A stretch of 64,000 bases of DNA from Candidatus Latescibacterota bacterium. Lineage in GTDB: Bacteria > Latescibacterota > UBA2968 > UBA8231. Below the pieces are notes generated by a model, which did no database searches, was not told where the DNA came from, and worked only from the letters and a program-made list of their open reading frames with translations. The stretch covers positions 47,096 through 111,095 of the forward strand of contig JAJDUT010000017.1 of assembly GCA_022826515.1 (NCBI GenBank), read 5' to 3'. Below are positions 17,357 through 27,781 of this stretch, piece after piece. Each line of letters opens with the position of its first letter. Positions within the stretch are counted from its first letter, which is position 1. Both the position numbers and the translations under genes were made by a program.

Positions 17357-18498
17357 CCGAGGCTAGCCAAGTGTCGCGGCAGGCACTGATGAGCGAGGTG
17401 CAGCGGCTGGTAGTCAAAATTGGCAGCAGCGCCCTGACCACTCAGTGCCACAAGCTCGACGACGAGGTCGTCAGCCAACTCGTCGAGGACGTAATCGAAC
17501 TGCGCTCACAGGGGTTGGAAGTTGCGATCGTCACCTCAGGAGCGGTGGCCGCGGGCATGGGGCGGATGGAGTTGGATAGACGCCCAGACAACATCGCCCA
17601 ACTGCAAGCTCTCGCAGCCATCGGCCAAGTCCTGTTGATGGATATCTACAAGGACAAATTCCACCGCCGCGGCGTGCCCATCGGCCAAGTACTCTTAACC
17701 GCCGAGGATATCCTCGGCGACCGCTATCGCTACGTAAATCTCGAAAACACCTTTCGCAACCTCTTCGCCTATGGAGCCGTGCCCCTAATCAACGAAAACG
17801 ACAGCGTCGCCGTTGTTGAACTCCGGCGTCAACTCGGAGAAAACGACATGCTCGCTGCTTATGTGACGAACCTGATCCGGGCGGATATGCTGGTCATGTT
17901 TTCGGATGTCGAGGGACTTTACCACGCCTTCGGTCCGCGCGGCCCTGAAGGCAAGCTAATAAACCAAGTAAGCCAAGACAGCCTCGACCTAGAGGGGATG
18001 ATCGGCCGCTCGCTCGACGGTCGCGGCAGTGGCGGCATGGCAACCAAATTACGGGCCGCTCGGCTCTTGATGGCCTGCGGCGAAATGGCGGTCATCGCGC
18101 ACGGGCGCAAACACCGCTTGCGCCACATCCTCGCTGGCCGCGAGCAAGGGACGCTCTTTCTGCCGACCGGCCGCAAGCTCAACAGCCGGCATCGCTGGAT
18201 CGGTTTTGCCAGCCAGTGTCGCGGCAGCGCAGTGATTGACCGCGGTGCCCAACGCGCCATCGCCGAGCAGGACAAGAGTCTGCTCCCGGTGGGAGTCGTC
18301 TCCTGCGAGGGCGAGTTTGATGCGGGCGATGTAGTGCAGGTGCTTGGCGAGCGCGGCGAGAAGTTGGGGCGGGGCTTGTGCCGTTATTCAGCCTCTGAGC
18401 TGCGCCGCATATTGGGCATGAGCTCGCCCGAAGTCACAAGCGCACTGGGCCGTCCCGCCCGCGAAGTCATTCACCGCGACGACCTCGTCTTATTCTAA
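17353..18498 (+). CDS. proB: Glutamate 5-kinase with C-terminal PUA domain
   Basis: First step of proline synthesis, phosphorylating glutamate. The amino-acid kinase fold begins [12 protein letters not shown], then [19 protein letters not shown] and [14 protein letters not shown]. Residues ~280-375 are a PUA domain ([16 protein letters not shown]). GTG 17353 overlaps the hisF stop and gives 381 aa; ATG 17389 is an alternative giving 369 aa, closer to the family length. Having proC and proB in one operon with hisHF is a local combination; proA is not here. Confidence 0.92.
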   Translation: MTEASQVSRQALMSEVQRLVVKIGSSALTTQCHKLDDEVVSQLVEDVIELRSQGLEVAIVTSGAVAAGMGRMELDRRPDNIAQLQALAAIGQVLLMDIYKDKFHRRGVPIGQVLLTAEDILGDRYRYVNLENTFRNLFAYGAVPLINENDSVAVVELRRQLGENDMLAAYVTNLIRADMLVMFSDVEGLYHAFGPRGPEGKLINQVSQDSLDLEGMIGRSLDGRGSGGMATKLRAARLLMACGEMAVIAHGRKHRLRHILAGREQGTLFLPTGRKLNSRHRWIGFASQCRGSAVIDRGAQRAIAEQDKSLLPVGVVSCEGEFDAGDVVQVLGERGEKLGRGLCRYSASELRRILGMSSPEVTSALGRPAREVIHRDDLVLF

Positions 18499-18505
18499 AA
18501 TCGCC

Positions 18506-18787
18506 GTGACTAAGACAGCCAAAATTTTGCTGATCGCCTTCTTCGCTCTGGTGGCTTACGTGGCCTTTGGCAACAGGCTGTTCTACAAGGTGTGGCAAGA
18601 GGAGAAAACCCTAACCAAGTTGGAAGCGCAGCGAGACCGACTAGAGGCCGAAAATGACAGCTTGCGCCAAGTGCTAAAATTGCTCGAAAGCGACATAGAT
18701 TTTATCGAGAGAGTTGCGCGCGAAGATCTCGGCTTGGTCAAGCCGGGCGAGGTGGTCATCCCCCTACCTACCAAAGAAGGCGAGTGA
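18506..18787 (+). CDS. ftsB: FtsB/DivIC-type septum formation initiator (93 aa)
   Basis: Small bitopic membrane protein of the divisome. One N-terminal transmembrane helix (ILLIAFFALVAYVAF, ~residues 7-21) is followed by a coiled coil (EEKTLTKLEAQRDRLEAEN) and the end motif IERVAREDLGLVKPGEVV, characteristic of FtsB/DivIC. GTG start 8 bases after proB. FtsB and DivIC are not separable from sequence alone; the assignment to the family is firm. Confidence 0.85.
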   Translation: MTKTAKILLIAFFALVAYVAFGNRLFYKVWQEEKTLTKLEAQRDRLEAENDSLRQVLKLLESDIDFIERVAREDLGLVKPGEVVIPLPTKEGE

Positions 18788-18791
18788 CGCC

Positions 18792-19571
18792 ATGCCACGC
18801 ACTATCGTCAAAACGCGCGCCATCGTACTGCGCACCATGCGCATGGGCGAAACCAGCAGCCTAGTGACGTTGTACGCTCAGGAGTGCGGCAAACTCAAGA
18901 CCATGGCCCGGGGTGCCCGCAAGCCCAAGAGCCGGTTCGGTGCCGCGCTCGGCTTAATGAGTGAGGTCCAAGCCGTCTGCTACGTCAAAGAGACCCGCGA
19001 CCTGCAAACCCTGAGCGAATGCACCCTGCTCAAACCAGCGCCTGACTTATCGCAAAGCTTAGAGCGACTTTCCTTTGGCAGCGCCGCCTGCGAGCTAGTT
19101 GATCGCCTGACGATCGAGGGCGAGGGCAACCCCCGGCTCTATCAGTGTCTAGCCGGGGTATTGCACGGGCTTGCCGAAGTAGAGCCAGAGCAGGTCGAAT
19201 CGCTGTTCTGGTACTTACAACTCCGCGCCGCCGCGGCCCTCGGCTACCGCCCGGAATTACGCCAGTGCATTACCTGTCAACGCGAATTGGCTGGCCCCTC
19301 GTCGTGGTTCAGCGCAGCCCTCGGGGGCGGCCTGTGCGCTGCCTGCGGACCCGGAAACGGAGTGCGCTTAGCCCAGCGCAGCTTGCACTTTCTCGCCGAC
19401 CTCCAAGGTCTCAGAACCTACAGCAAGGAGGCTCTCCCCCAAGCCCCTTCCCAGCGCGGCGAGATCCGCATGGCTTTGCGCAGCTTTCTAGAGTACCACG
19501 GGGGCGAGCACAGCCAGCTCAAATCGCTCGACTTTCTCGATGGCCTCAACAAGGCCGCTTTACCCGCCTAA
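18792..19571 (+). CDS. recO: DNA repair protein RecO
   Basis: RecO loads RecA at gaps with RecR and anneals SSB-coated strands. The N-terminal OB fold (VKTRAIVLRTMRMGETSSLV, RGARKPKSRFG) and C-terminal helical part with a zinc-ribbon-like CITCQ...CAACG (residues ~157 and ~185) match the family. ATG 18792 lies 4 bases after ftsB; an open frame extends further upstream but only inside ftsB. 259 aa, normal. Confidence 0.9.
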   Translation: MPRTIVKTRAIVLRTMRMGETSSLVTLYAQECGKLKTMARGARKPKSRFGAALGLMSEVQAVCYVKETRDLQTLSECTLLKPAPDLSQSLERLSFGSAACELVDRLTIEGEGNPRLYQCLAGVLHGLAEVEPEQVESLFWYLQLRAAAALGYRPELRQCITCQRELAGPSSWFSAALGGGLCAACGPGNGVRLAQRSLHFLADLQGLRTYSKEALPQAPSQRGEIRMALRSFLEYHGGEHSQLKSLDFLDGLNKAALPA

Positions 19572-19587
19572 CTTACTGGAGATTTTC

Positions 19588-20961
19588 ATGTCCGACGACG
19601 CAATGGAAAAACTAGTATCCCTGTGCAAGCGCAAAGGCTTTATCTACCAAAGCTCGGAAATCTACGGCGGCCTCAACGGCTGCTGGGATTACGGTCCTTT
19701 GGGCGTCGAGCTGTTGCGCAACATCAAAGAGGTCTGGTGGAAGGCCATGACCTACCGAGAGGACGTGGAGGGCATTGACGCCAGCATCCTCATGAATCAG
19801 CGGGTGTGGGAAGCATCGGGCCACGTCGATAGCTTTACCGATCCCATGGTCGAAGATCGCAAGACCAACGAGCGCTTTCGGCTCGACCAACTCCTCGAAG
19901 AAAACGGGCTCGACGTAGCGGGCCTGAGCGCCGAGGAAATGGGCACGCTACTCCGCGAGCGCAACATCAAAAGCCCCAAGGGCAACGAACTAAGCGACCC
20001 GCGGCAATTCAACCTGATGTTCAAAACCTTCGTCGGCCCGCTCGAAGACGACAGTGCACGCGTCTTTCTCCGCCCAGAGACGGCCCAAGGCATCTTCGTC
20101 AACTACCTCAACGTGCAGGCGGCGACGCGCCAGAAGCTGCCTTTCGGCATCGCCCAGATCGGCAAGGCATTCCGCAACGAGATCAACACCAAGAACTTTC
20201 TCTTCCGCACGCGGGAATTCGAGCAGATGGAGATGCAGTACTTCGTCGCGCCGGGCACTCAAGACGAGTGGTTCGACTATTGGCGCGAGGAGCGCTGGAA
20301 GTGGTTCGCGCAAATTGGCCTGCCCGAGCGCAAGCTGAGCTGGCACGAACACCAAGGCGATGAATTGGCCCACTATGCCCGCGCCGCCTTCGACATCCAG
20401 TACGAGTTCCCCTTTGGCCCAGGCGAGATCGAAGGCATCCACAATCGCGGCGACTACGACCTGTCGCAGCACGAAAAATTCTCGGGCAAACAGCTCAAGT
20501 ACTTCGACGAGGAACAGCGCACCAAGTTCGTGCCCTACGTCGTAGAAACCTCCATAGGGGCCAGCCGCACGCTAATGGCCTGCTTAGTCGAGGCATACCA
20601 CGAGGAAGAGGTCCGGGGTGAGACGCGGGTGGTAATGCGCTTTCACCCGCGCATCGCGCCGATCAAAGCGGCGGTATTGCCCCTCGTCAAGCGCGACGGC
20701 ATGCCCGACATCGCCCGGCAAATCACCGAGGACCTCCGACCTTACATGCGGGTCTTTTACGACGAGGGCGGCGCGATCGGCCGCCGCTATCGGCGCATGG
20801 ACGAGGTGGGGACGCCGTTCTGCCTGACGGTTGATTCGGACACCCTAGCGGACCAGACCGTCACCGTGCGCGCCCGCGACACCATGACCCAAGAGCGGGT
20901 GCCCATAGCCGAGCTGCGCGCCCACCTTGAGAGTGGCATGGACGCTTGGCAAATCCCTTGA
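19588..20961 (+). CDS. glyS: Glycine--tRNA ligase, homodimeric type
   Basis: Charges tRNA-Gly. A class II synthetase of the alpha-2 type: the N-terminus CKRKGFIYQSSEIYGGLNG and WDYGPLGVELLRNI, motif 2 around FRNEINTKNFLFRTREFEQME, and motif 3 in ETSIGASRTLMACLVEAY. The C-terminal anticodon-binding domain follows (HPRIAPIKAAVLPLVKRDG). ATG 19588 follows CTGGAGA. 457 aa is usual. Last gene of the proC operon before tRNA-Leu. Confidence 0.95.
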   Translation: MSDDAMEKLVSLCKRKGFIYQSSEIYGGLNGCWDYGPLGVELLRNIKEVWWKAMTYREDVEGIDASILMNQRVWEASGHVDSFTDPMVEDRKTNERFRLDQLLEENGLDVAGLSAEEMGTLLRERNIKSPKGNELSDPRQFNLMFKTFVGPLEDDSARVFLRPETAQGIFVNYLNVQAATRQKLPFGIAQIGKAFRNEINTKNFLFRTREFEQMEMQYFVAPGTQDEWFDYWREERWKWFAQIGLPERKLSWHEHQGDELAHYARAAFDIQYEFPFGPGEIEGIHNRGDYDLSQHEKFSGKQLKYFDEEQRTKFVPYVVETSIGASRTLMACLVEAYHEEEVRGETRVVMRFHPRIAPIKAAVLPLVKRDGMPDIARQITEDLRPYMRVFYDEGGAIGRRYRRMDEVGTPFCLTVDSDTLADQTVTVRARDTMTQERVPIAELRAHLESGMDAWQIP

Positions 20962-21037
20962 CCCAATAGTATAAATCCTGATATTATCCTTCGCGCTTGG
21001 GCTATAACCCTCCTCAGGCGCAGATTTATCCGGTACA

Positions 21038-21124
21038 GCGAAAGTGGCGGAACTGGTAGACGCGCTAGATTTAGGATCTAGTGCCCGAAAGGGCATGGGG
21101 GTTCGAGTCCCCCCTTTCGCACCA
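21038..21124 (+). tRNA. tRNA-Leu (anticodon UAG)
   Basis: The acceptor stem GCGAAAG pairs with CTTTCGC, and the 3' ACCA is encoded. The anticodon arm CTAGA-TTTAGGA-TCTAG gives anticodon TAG. The long variable arm (TGCCCGAAAGGGCA) marks a class II tRNA, and GGTTCGAGTCC is the T arm. It lies between glyS and tig. Confidence 0.97.
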
Positions 21125-21186
21125 TGAAAACGAGCGCACGGCCGGCGATTTGGCGGTGCGTCCTAGCCTTGTAAAGGTTGCGTTTC

Positions 21187-22413
21187 GTGAAGACACAGGT
21201 CACAGAAAAGGGGCAGTGGGCACGCGAGCTGGCCGTTGAAGTCGAAGCTGCGCGCATCGACGACGCCGTCAATAAGGCCCTGCGCCGCTACCAAAAGCGG
21301 CTGGAACTCCCGGGCTTCCGCAAGGGCAAAGTGCCGCTCAGGATCGTCGAGGCGCGCTTCGGCAGCTCCATCCGCGGCGAAGTCCTCGGCGACCTCCTCC
21401 CCTCGCTACTAGAAGAAGCCGCGCGCGAAGCGGGCCTGCGGCCGGCCGCACCCCCCAAAATCTCCCAACTCGACCACGAGCCGGGGGGAAGCCTAACGTT
21501 CACCGCGGATCTCGACATCTGGCCCGAAATCGAAGCCGAGCACTACGAAAATCTCGCCGCCACCCGCATGGTGCACGAGGTGGCCGACGAGGAAATCAGC
21601 GAGCATCTAGAAGAGTTGCGCCGCCGCCACGCCACCGAACAAGTCGTCGAGCGACCGTTGGCCAACAGCGACGTGCTCGTCGCGGATTTGCAGCGCCTCG
21701 ACGACAGCGGCCTGCCCGTCATTGGCGACAAGTACGAGAAGCGCCAAATCCTCATCGGCGACGAGAATGCCCTCAGCCCCGAGTTTGAAGAGGCCCTCGT
21801 CGGCATGAGCGCTGGCGAAGAGCGCAAGGTCCGCTTCGCCTACCGCGAGGACCTGCCCAACGAACAGCTCGCCGGCCAAACCGCGCATTTCGCGGTGGCA
21901 GCCCACGAGGTGCGCGAGCGCACTCTGCCCGAGCTCGACGACGAGTTCGCCAAGGACCTCGGCGAACAGTTCCAGACCCTCGACGATTTGCGCCAACACC
22001 TCAGCGAACAGATCCAACAGCGCTGGGAATACATGGCCCAACAGCGCCTGCGCAGCGAGTTGATCAGCCAGCTCATCCTAAAAAACGACTTTGAACTGCC
22101 CGAGAGCATGGTCGATAACTACCTCGAATCGCTTGAGCGAGAGCAGGCCAGTCAAGACCACGACCGCGACCACAGCGACGAAGAGCGCGCCCAAGCCACG
22201 CACCAGCTCAAGAGCTATCTACTGCTCGAAAGCGTGCGCCAACAAGCCGGGGTCGAAGTGACGGACGAAGAGTTTGCCCAATTCGCCGCCGAACGCGCTG
22301 TCATCCAACCTGCCGACTCGCAAAACGCAGAAGGGTTGCGACGCGAGTTAGAAGATCAAAAGGTCATCGAGTTGCTCATTGCCAAAGCTGAAATCAAAGA
22401 GGAAAAGGTATAA
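21187..22413 (+). CDS. tig: Trigger factor
   Basis: Ribosome-bound chaperone with peptidyl-prolyl isomerase activity. The ribosome-docking signature LPGFRKGKVP is at residues ~39-48, a PPIase-like domain at ~150-240 (GDENALSPEFEEALVGMSAG) and a helical C-terminal chaperone domain. GTG 21187 is preferred over TTG 21178, since it gives the family-typical start MKTQVTEKGQ with AAAGG ~10 bases upstream. It ends 3 bases before clpP, the common tig-clpP-clpX order. Confidence 0.93.
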   Translation: MKTQVTEKGQWARELAVEVEAARIDDAVNKALRRYQKRLELPGFRKGKVPLRIVEARFGSSIRGEVLGDLLPSLLEEAAREAGLRPAAPPKISQLDHEPGGSLTFTADLDIWPEIEAEHYENLAATRMVHEVADEEISEHLEELRRRHATEQVVERPLANSDVLVADLQRLDDSGLPVIGDKYEKRQILIGDENALSPEFEEALVGMSAGEERKVRFAYREDLPNEQLAGQTAHFAVAAHEVRERTLPELDDEFAKDLGEQFQTLDDLRQHLSEQIQQRWEYMAQQRLRSELISQLILKNDFELPESMVDNYLESLEREQASQDHDRDHSDEERAQATHQLKSYLLLESVRQQAGVEVTDEEFAQFAAERAVIQPADSQNAEGLRRELEDQKVIELLIAKAEIKEEKV

Positions 22414-22416
22414 ATC

Positions 22417-23025
22417 ATGTCGCTGATTCCAATGGTCATCGAACAGACCGGCCGCGGAGAGCGCTCATACGACATCTACTCGCGGCTGCTCAAGGACCGC
22501 ATCATCTTCGCCGGCACTCCGATCAACGACGCGATCGCCAATCTCATCATCGCCCAAATGCTCTTTCTCGCGTCTGAAGATCCCAAAAAGGACATCGCGC
22601 TCTATCTCAATACCCCTGGCGGGCTGATTTCGGCGGGCATGGCCATCTACGACACCATGCAATACGTAGCCGCTGACATATCCACGATCTGCATCGGCCA
22701 AGCATCCAGCATGGGAGCCGTGCTATTGGCTGGCGGCACCAAGGGCAAGCGCCAAGCCCTGCCCAACGCCCGCGTCTTGCTGCACCAGCCCATGGGCGGC
22801 ATTGGTGGCCAAGCCTCCGACATGGAGATCCACGCCCGCGAGATCATCGCCATGCGCCAGCAGATCAACGAGGTCCTAGTCGAGTGTACTGGGCAGCCGC
22901 TAGAGCGCATTGAGCGCGACACCGAGCGCGACTTTTTCATGTCGGCCGCAGAAGCCGTCGAATACGGCATCATCGACGAGATCATCGCTCCATCGCACGT
23001 CGAGGTAGCCCCTTCCCCAATCTAG
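22417..23025 (+). CDS. clpP: ATP-dependent Clp protease proteolytic subunit
   Basis: Serine protease that forms a tetradecameric chamber fed by ClpX. The nucleophile is in [14 protein letters not shown] and the catalytic His in [10 protein letters not shown]; the Asp lies in the C-terminal part. The start [22 protein letters not shown] is typical and the length (202 aa) normal. Sits between tig and clpX. Confidence 0.96.
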   Translation: MSLIPMVIEQTGRGERSYDIYSRLLKDRIIFAGTPINDAIANLIIAQMLFLASEDPKKDIALYLNTPGGLISAGMAIYDTMQYVAADISTICIGQASSMGAVLLAGGTKGKRQALPNARVLLHQPMGGIGGQASDMEIHAREIIAMRQQINEVLVECTGQPLERIERDTERDFFMSAAEAVEYGIIDEIIAPSHVEVAPSPI

Positions 23026-23034
23026 GAGCTTGTT

Positions 23035-24285
23035 TTGCGCCGTCGGCCCCCCAAAAGCGATCCGCGCTGCTCGTTCTGCGGGCGCAGCCACAACCAAGTT
23101 GACAAGATCATAACCGGCCCCCAGGTCCACATCTGCAACGAGTGCGTCAAGCTGTGCAACGACGTTCTGGCCGAGGAGCGGCAAAAGACCCTCCCTTGGG
23201 AGACCGAGGAGATGCCCAAGCCGGGCCAAATCAAGGATTTTCTCGACGAATACGTCATCGCCCAAGAGCGGGCCAAGAAAATCCTCGCGGTCGCCGTGTA
23301 CAATCACTACAAGCGCATTCGCACCAAAGTTGACTTAGACGAGGTGGAGCTCGAAAAAAGCAACGTAATGCTCATCGGCCCCACCGGCACCGGCAAGACC
23401 GAACTGGCCAAAACCCTCGCAAAATTCCTCCAAGTCCCTTTCTCCATTGCCGACGCCACCATTCTCACCGAAGCCGGCTACGTAGGCGAGGACGTGGAAA
23501 ACATCCTCGTGAGCCTTTTACAAGCGGCCGATTACGACGTGCCCCGCGCCGAAAAAGGCATCCTCTATCTCGACGAGGTTGACAAAATTGCCCGCAAGAG
23601 TGCCACGCCTTCGGTGGGCCGCGACGTGTCGGGCGAGGGCGTGCAGCAAGCACTGCTCAAAATTTTGGAGGGCACCACCGCCAATATCCCGCCCAAGGGG
23701 GGTCGCAAGCACCCTGAACAGCCGATGATCCAGATGGATACCCGCAACATCCTCTTCGTCTGCGGCGGAGCCTTCGAGGGGCTGGACAAGGTCATCAGCC
23801 AACGAGTCGGCAAGCGCACCATGGGCTTCGGGGCCGACAGCGACGACGAACAAAACTCCGACCCTCCAGACGTACTGCCGCTGGTGCAGCCCGAAGATCT
23901 GCTCGCCTACGGCATGATCCCCGAATTTGTCGGCCGCGTACCAGTAATCACCACCATGGACGAGCTCGCCGAGGACGACTTGCTCCGCATCCTCACCGAG
24001 CCGCACGACGCCATTATCAAGCAGTCGCAGCGGCTCTTCGCCATGGACGGAGTCGAGGTCGAGTTCACCGAGGACGCCCTGCGCAAGATAGTGGCCTTGA
24101 CCGTTCACAAGGGCACTGGGGCCCGCGGCTTGCGCTCCGTCCTAGAGCAGGCCATGATGGATATCATGTTCGATATTCCCTCTCAGGAGGGCGTGACGCG
24201 CCTGCAAGTTACGGGCGAAATGATCGAGCGCGGGATTGAGCAGTACAGCAGCGAAGACGAAGAGATGCGGCGCAAACGCGCCTAA
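23035..24285 (+). CDS. clpX: ATP-dependent Clp protease ATP-binding subunit ClpX
   Basis: AAA+ unfoldase that delivers substrates to ClpP. An N-terminal zinc finger (CSFCGRS...CNECVKLC), Walker [11 protein letters not shown], pore loop GYVGED, Walker [11 protein letters not shown], the GGRKHPEQ loop and sensor 2 GARGLRS are all present. The TTG start at 23035 is 6 bases after AGGAG and is supported by the zinc finger beginning ~12 residues later. 416 aa. Confidence 0.96.
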   Translation: MRRRPPKSDPRCSFCGRSHNQVDKIITGPQVHICNECVKLCNDVLAEERQKTLPWETEEMPKPGQIKDFLDEYVIAQERAKKILAVAVYNHYKRIRTKVDLDEVELEKSNVMLIGPTGTGKTELAKTLAKFLQVPFSIADATILTEAGYVGEDVENILVSLLQAADYDVPRAEKGILYLDEVDKIARKSATPSVGRDVSGEGVQQALLKILEGTTANIPPKGGRKHPEQPMIQMDTRNILFVCGGAFEGLDKVISQRVGKRTMGFGADSDDEQNSDPPDVLPLVQPEDLLAYGMIPEFVGRVPVITTMDELAEDDLLRILTEPHDAIIKQSQRLFAMDGVEVEFTEDALRKIVALTVHKGTGARGLRSVLEQAMMDIMFDIPSQEGVTRLQVTGEMIERGIEQYSSEDEEMRRKRA

Positions 24286-24301
24286 TCTCCAAGCCCCAGC
24301 G

Positions 24302-24895
24302 ATGCGCTTTTCCTCGGTCGAATTCAAAATTGGTGCGGTCCGCACGGCCGATTTGCCCGTGGACGGCTTGCCCGAAATCGCCTTAGTAGGGCGCTCCAAC
24401 GTCGGCAAGTCCTCGCTGATCAACAGGTTGGTACGGCGCAAGAAGCTGGCGCGCACTAGCACTGTACCAGGCAAGACCCAACAGTTGAACTACTACCTAG
24501 CCAACGAGCAGTTCTACTTGGTCGATCTGCCTGGCTACGGGTACGTGCGCGGCGGCGTGGGCTTGCGCTTACAGCTCGGCCAACTCATCCGCAGCTACAT
24601 GGCCAATCGCGTTGCCTTGTGCGCGGTGTTGCAGCTCATTGATGCCCGGCACGGCCCCACCGACTTGGACCGGCAGATAATCGACCGTTTGCGCGCCCTC
24701 GATAAGCCTTTTCTGCTGGTCTTTACCAAAGCGGATAAACTGTCGCGCAACAAGCTGCAACACTTATTCGACCAGCTCGATGCCCAAGGATCGCTCGCCG
24801 GCCTTTCCTTTGTGCCGTTCTCGGCAGTCGATGGCCGCGGGCAGGACGACATTACCGGGTGGATCGCCGAGGCGCTAGCGGGCAACGCAACCTAA
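24302..24895 (+). CDS. engB: Ribosome biogenesis GTP-binding protein EngB (YsxC/YihA)
   Basis: Essential GTPase in large-subunit ribosome assembly. G1 GRSNVGKSSLIN, the switch I region with TVPGKTQQLNYY, G3 DLPGYGY, G4 TKADKL and G5 FSAVDG are visible. ATG 24302 gives 197 aa; an open frame continues upstream only into clpX. No clear ribosome site, so coupling to clpX translation is likely. Confidence 0.93.
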   Translation: MRFSSVEFKIGAVRTADLPVDGLPEIALVGRSNVGKSSLINRLVRRKKLARTSTVPGKTQQLNYYLANEQFYLVDLPGYGYVRGGVGLRLQLGQLIRSYMANRVALCAVLQLIDARHGPTDLDRQIIDRLRALDKPFLLVFTKADKLSRNKLQHLFDQLDAQGSLAGLSFVPFSAVDGRGQDDITGWIAEALAGNAT

Positions 24896-24904
24896 ACAAG
24901 GACC

Positions 24905-26485
24905 ATGAAAGTACTAATAAGCGACAAGATGGACCCCCGCTGCGTCGGGATTCTCGAAGCCAACGACGGGATCGCAGTAGATGTGTGCAGTGGATTGTCG
25001 CCGAGTGCGCTCCTAGACTGCATCGGCGACTACGAGGGACTAGTCGTGCGCAGCGCGACCAAGGTGACGGCCGAGGTACTCGCAGTTGCCCCACGCCTCC
25101 GGGTCATTGGCCGCGCTGGCACGGGCTTCGACAACATCGACGTAGAGGCGGCAACGCGCCACGGCGTCATCGTCATGAACACCCCAGGCGGCAATTCCCT
25201 ATCAACCGCCGAGCACACCTTTGCGCTCATAGCCTCCCTTGCGCGGCACATCCCGCAGGCGACGGCCTCGCTTAAAAAGGGGCTGTGGGAACGGAGCCAA
25301 TTCGTCGGCGTCGAGCTGGCTGGCAAGACCCTCGCCGTGGTCGGCTTGGGTCGCGTGGGGAGGGAGGTGGCCGCACGCGCCACAGCCTTTCGCATGAAGG
25401 TCCTCGGCTACGATCCCTATATCGGCCAAGAGATGGCCCTCTCCTACGGCGCGCATCTAACATCCCTCGACGAAATTTACGCTACCGCTGATTTCATCAC
25501 GGTCCACACCCATCTTAGCGACCAGACCCGGCACCTGATTTCCGACGCCGAGATCGCGCAGTGCAAAGACGGGGTTTATCTAATCAACTGCGCCCGCGGC
25601 GGCATCATGGACGAGGAAGCCCTCCTGCGCGGCTTGAACTCGGGCAAGATCGCTGGTGCCGCCTTAGACGTCTTTGAGGAGGAGCCGCCGACCCTTGTGG
25701 ACCTCTTGGTTGACGACCGCGTGATCTGCACGCCGCACTTGGCCGCCTCCACCAAGGAAGCCCAAGCCAACGTCGCCTTGCAGGTGGCCGAGCAGGTCGG
25801 CGACGTGCTGATGGGCCGCGTCATTCGCAACGCAGTCAACGCCCCTTCGGTCGATCCCGAGATCCACGGCAAGCTCCAGCCCTATCTCGTGCTGGCCGAG
25901 CGGTTAGGTCGCCTACAAGCCCAACTCGGCAAGGGACAGCTAGAGCGCATCACCATCGAATACCAAGGCGACATCACCGCCTATCCGACCTCGCCGTTGA
26001 CCTCGGCCGTACTCAAGGGCATTATGGAGACCGTCTCGGACGCGGCGGTCAATGTAGTCAATGCGCTGCTTTTCGCGCAGGAGCGCGGCGTGCAAGTCGA
26101 TGAGCGGCTCAGCAGCGAGCACGAGGACTACGCCAGCCTCATCACCGTGGTGTATCACACCAGCAAAGGGCAGCGCCTGCTCGCGGGCACGATCTTCGGC
26201 AAGAGCGACCCGCGCCTCGTACACCTCGACGAGTACATTTTCGACGCCCTTCCAGAGGGACACATGCTCTTTTACATCAACGACGATGTCCCGGGCATCA
26301 TCGGCCAAATCGGCACGGTCATGGGCAGCCACAATGTCAACATCGCCCAAATGTCGTGCGGGCGTCGCCAAATGGGCGGCCAAGCCCTGACCATCCTCAA
26401 CGTCGATGACCCGATTACCGCCGACGTAGTTGACGATATTCTCTCTCGGGAGTACATCTCCTGGGCCAAACAAGTCAGTCTTTAA
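24905..26485 (+). CDS. serA: D-3-phosphoglycerate dehydrogenase (long form)
   Basis: First step of serine synthesis, oxidising 3-phosphoglycerate with NAD. NAD-binding VVGLGRVGREVAARA, catalytic Arg in INCARGGIMDEEAL, and His in VICTPHLAASTKEAQ are visible. 526 aa includes the intervening ASB domain and a C-terminal ACT domain (LFYINDDVPGIIGQIGTVMG), which binds serine in homologues, suggesting feedback control. Nine bases after engB. Confidence 0.95.
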   Translation: MKVLISDKMDPRCVGILEANDGIAVDVCSGLSPSALLDCIGDYEGLVVRSATKVTAEVLAVAPRLRVIGRAGTGFDNIDVEAATRHGVIVMNTPGGNSLSTAEHTFALIASLARHIPQATASLKKGLWERSQFVGVELAGKTLAVVGLGRVGREVAARATAFRMKVLGYDPYIGQEMALSYGAHLTSLDEIYATADFITVHTHLSDQTRHLISDAEIAQCKDGVYLINCARGGIMDEEALLRGLNSGKIAGAALDVFEEEPPTLVDLLVDDRVICTPHLAASTKEAQANVALQVAEQVGDVLMGRVIRNAVNAPSVDPEIHGKLQPYLVLAERLGRLQAQLGKGQLERITIEYQGDITAYPTSPLTSAVLKGIMETVSDAAVNVVNALLFAQERGVQVDERLSSEHEDYASLITVVYHTSKGQRLLAGTIFGKSDPRLVHLDEYIFDALPEGHMLFYINDDVPGIIGQIGTVMGSHNVNIAQMSCGRRQMGGQALTILNVDDPITADVVDDILSREYISWAKQVSL

Positions 26486-26497
26486 CGGGAGTACGCA

Positions 26498-27778
26498 ATG
26501 CCCGCGAAAATAGTATTAGGAGCGCAGTGGGGCGACGAGGGCAAGGCCAAAGTAGTAGATTACCTCACGTCCGCCGCCGATGTGGTGGTGCGCTATCAGG
26601 GAGGGGCCAACGCCGGCCACACGGTCGTCACCGGCGACACTGAGTTCATCTTCCACGCCATTCCTTCGGGCATCATGCACGAGGGCAAAATCTGCGTGGT
26701 GGGCAATGGGGTGGTCGTCGATCCAGCCGTCATGCTCGATGAGATCGCCGAGCTGGAGGCCAAGGGCTTTTCCGTGGCCAACCGCTTCTTCCTCAGCCAA
26801 GTTGCCCACGTCGTCATGCCCTATCACAAGGTCTTGGAAAAGGCCGGGGAAGAGAGCGAAAACAGCGTCGCCATCGGCACGACTGGCCGCGGCATCGGCC
26901 CGGCGTACCGCGACAAAGTTGAGCGCAGCCACGGGGTGCGCGTCATGGATTTGTGCGACCCAGCGCGTTTGCGCGACAAGCTCCGGGCCAGCATCTGCGC
27001 CAAAAACGAAATCCTGACCAAGGTCTTTGGTCAAGAGCCGCTGGAGGCAGGCCCCATCATCGACGCGTACATCGGCTACGGCGAGCGGCTCGTCCCATAC
27101 GTCGCCGACACCTCGCTCCTGCTCAACCAAGCCCTCGACCAAGGCAAAACAGTCCTCTGCGAAGGCGCGCAAGGGACCTTGCTCGACATCGACCACGGCA
27201 CCTATCCCTACGTCACCTCCTCGAACACCACCGCGGGTGGAGCCTGCACCGGTGCTGGTATTGGTCCCACGCGGATCGCCGAGGTAGTAGGCGTGACCAA
27301 AGCGTACACCACGCGGGTAGGCAACGGGCCTTTTCCCACCGAGTTACTAGGGGAAGAAGGCGAGCGTTTGCGCGCCTTGGGCCGCGAGTATGGAGCCACT
27401 ACCGGCCGGCCGCGGCGCTGCGGCTGGTTCGACGCCGCCATTTTGCGGGTTTCAACGCGTATCAACGGTCTGACCAGCATCGCCCTGACCCGGCTCGATG
27501 TACTCGACCAATGCGAGCACCTCAAACTGGGCGTTGGCTATCGCTGCGGCAACCAAGTGCTGGAAGAATTCCCCGCTGACCCGCAGGTACTCGACCAATG
27601 CGAGCCGATCTACGAAGAAATGGCTGGCTGGTGTGCTCCGACTACCACCGCCCGTAGTTTCGCCGATCTGCCGCCGCAAGCGCAGGCTTACGTGGAGCGA
27701 GTCGCCGAACTGAGCCGTGCGCCGGTCTCCCTGATTTCCGTAGGACCGGAGCGCGAAGCCACCATCCCCCTCGCCTGA
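26498..27778 (+). CDS. purA: Adenylosuccinate synthetase
   Basis: GTP-dependent conversion of IMP and aspartate to adenylosuccinate in AMP synthesis. The start VLGAQWGDEGKAKVVDYL (commonly GDEGKGK, here Ala at the last Gly), then NAGHTVV, GTTGRGIGPAYRDK, CEGAQGTLLDIDHGTYPYV, and the C-terminal TTGRPRRCGWFD are diagnostic. 426 aa. CGGGAG precedes the ATG. Positioned 12 bases after serA. Confidence 0.95.
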   Translation: MPAKIVLGAQWGDEGKAKVVDYLTSAADVVVRYQGGANAGHTVVTGDTEFIFHAIPSGIMHEGKICVVGNGVVVDPAVMLDEIAELEAKGFSVANRFFLSQVAHVVMPYHKVLEKAGEESENSVAIGTTGRGIGPAYRDKVERSHGVRVMDLCDPARLRDKLRASICAKNEILTKVFGQEPLEAGPIIDAYIGYGERLVPYVADTSLLLNQALDQGKTVLCEGAQGTLLDIDHGTYPYVTSSNTTAGGACTGAGIGPTRIAEVVGVTKAYTTRVGNGPFPTELLGEEGERLRALGREYGATTGRPRRCGWFDAAILRVSTRINGLTSIALTRLDVLDQCEHLKLGVGYRCGNQVLEEFPADPQVLDQCEPIYEEMAGWCAPTTTARSFADLPPQAQAYVERVAELSRAPVSLISVGPEREATIPLA

Positions 27779-27781
27779 GCC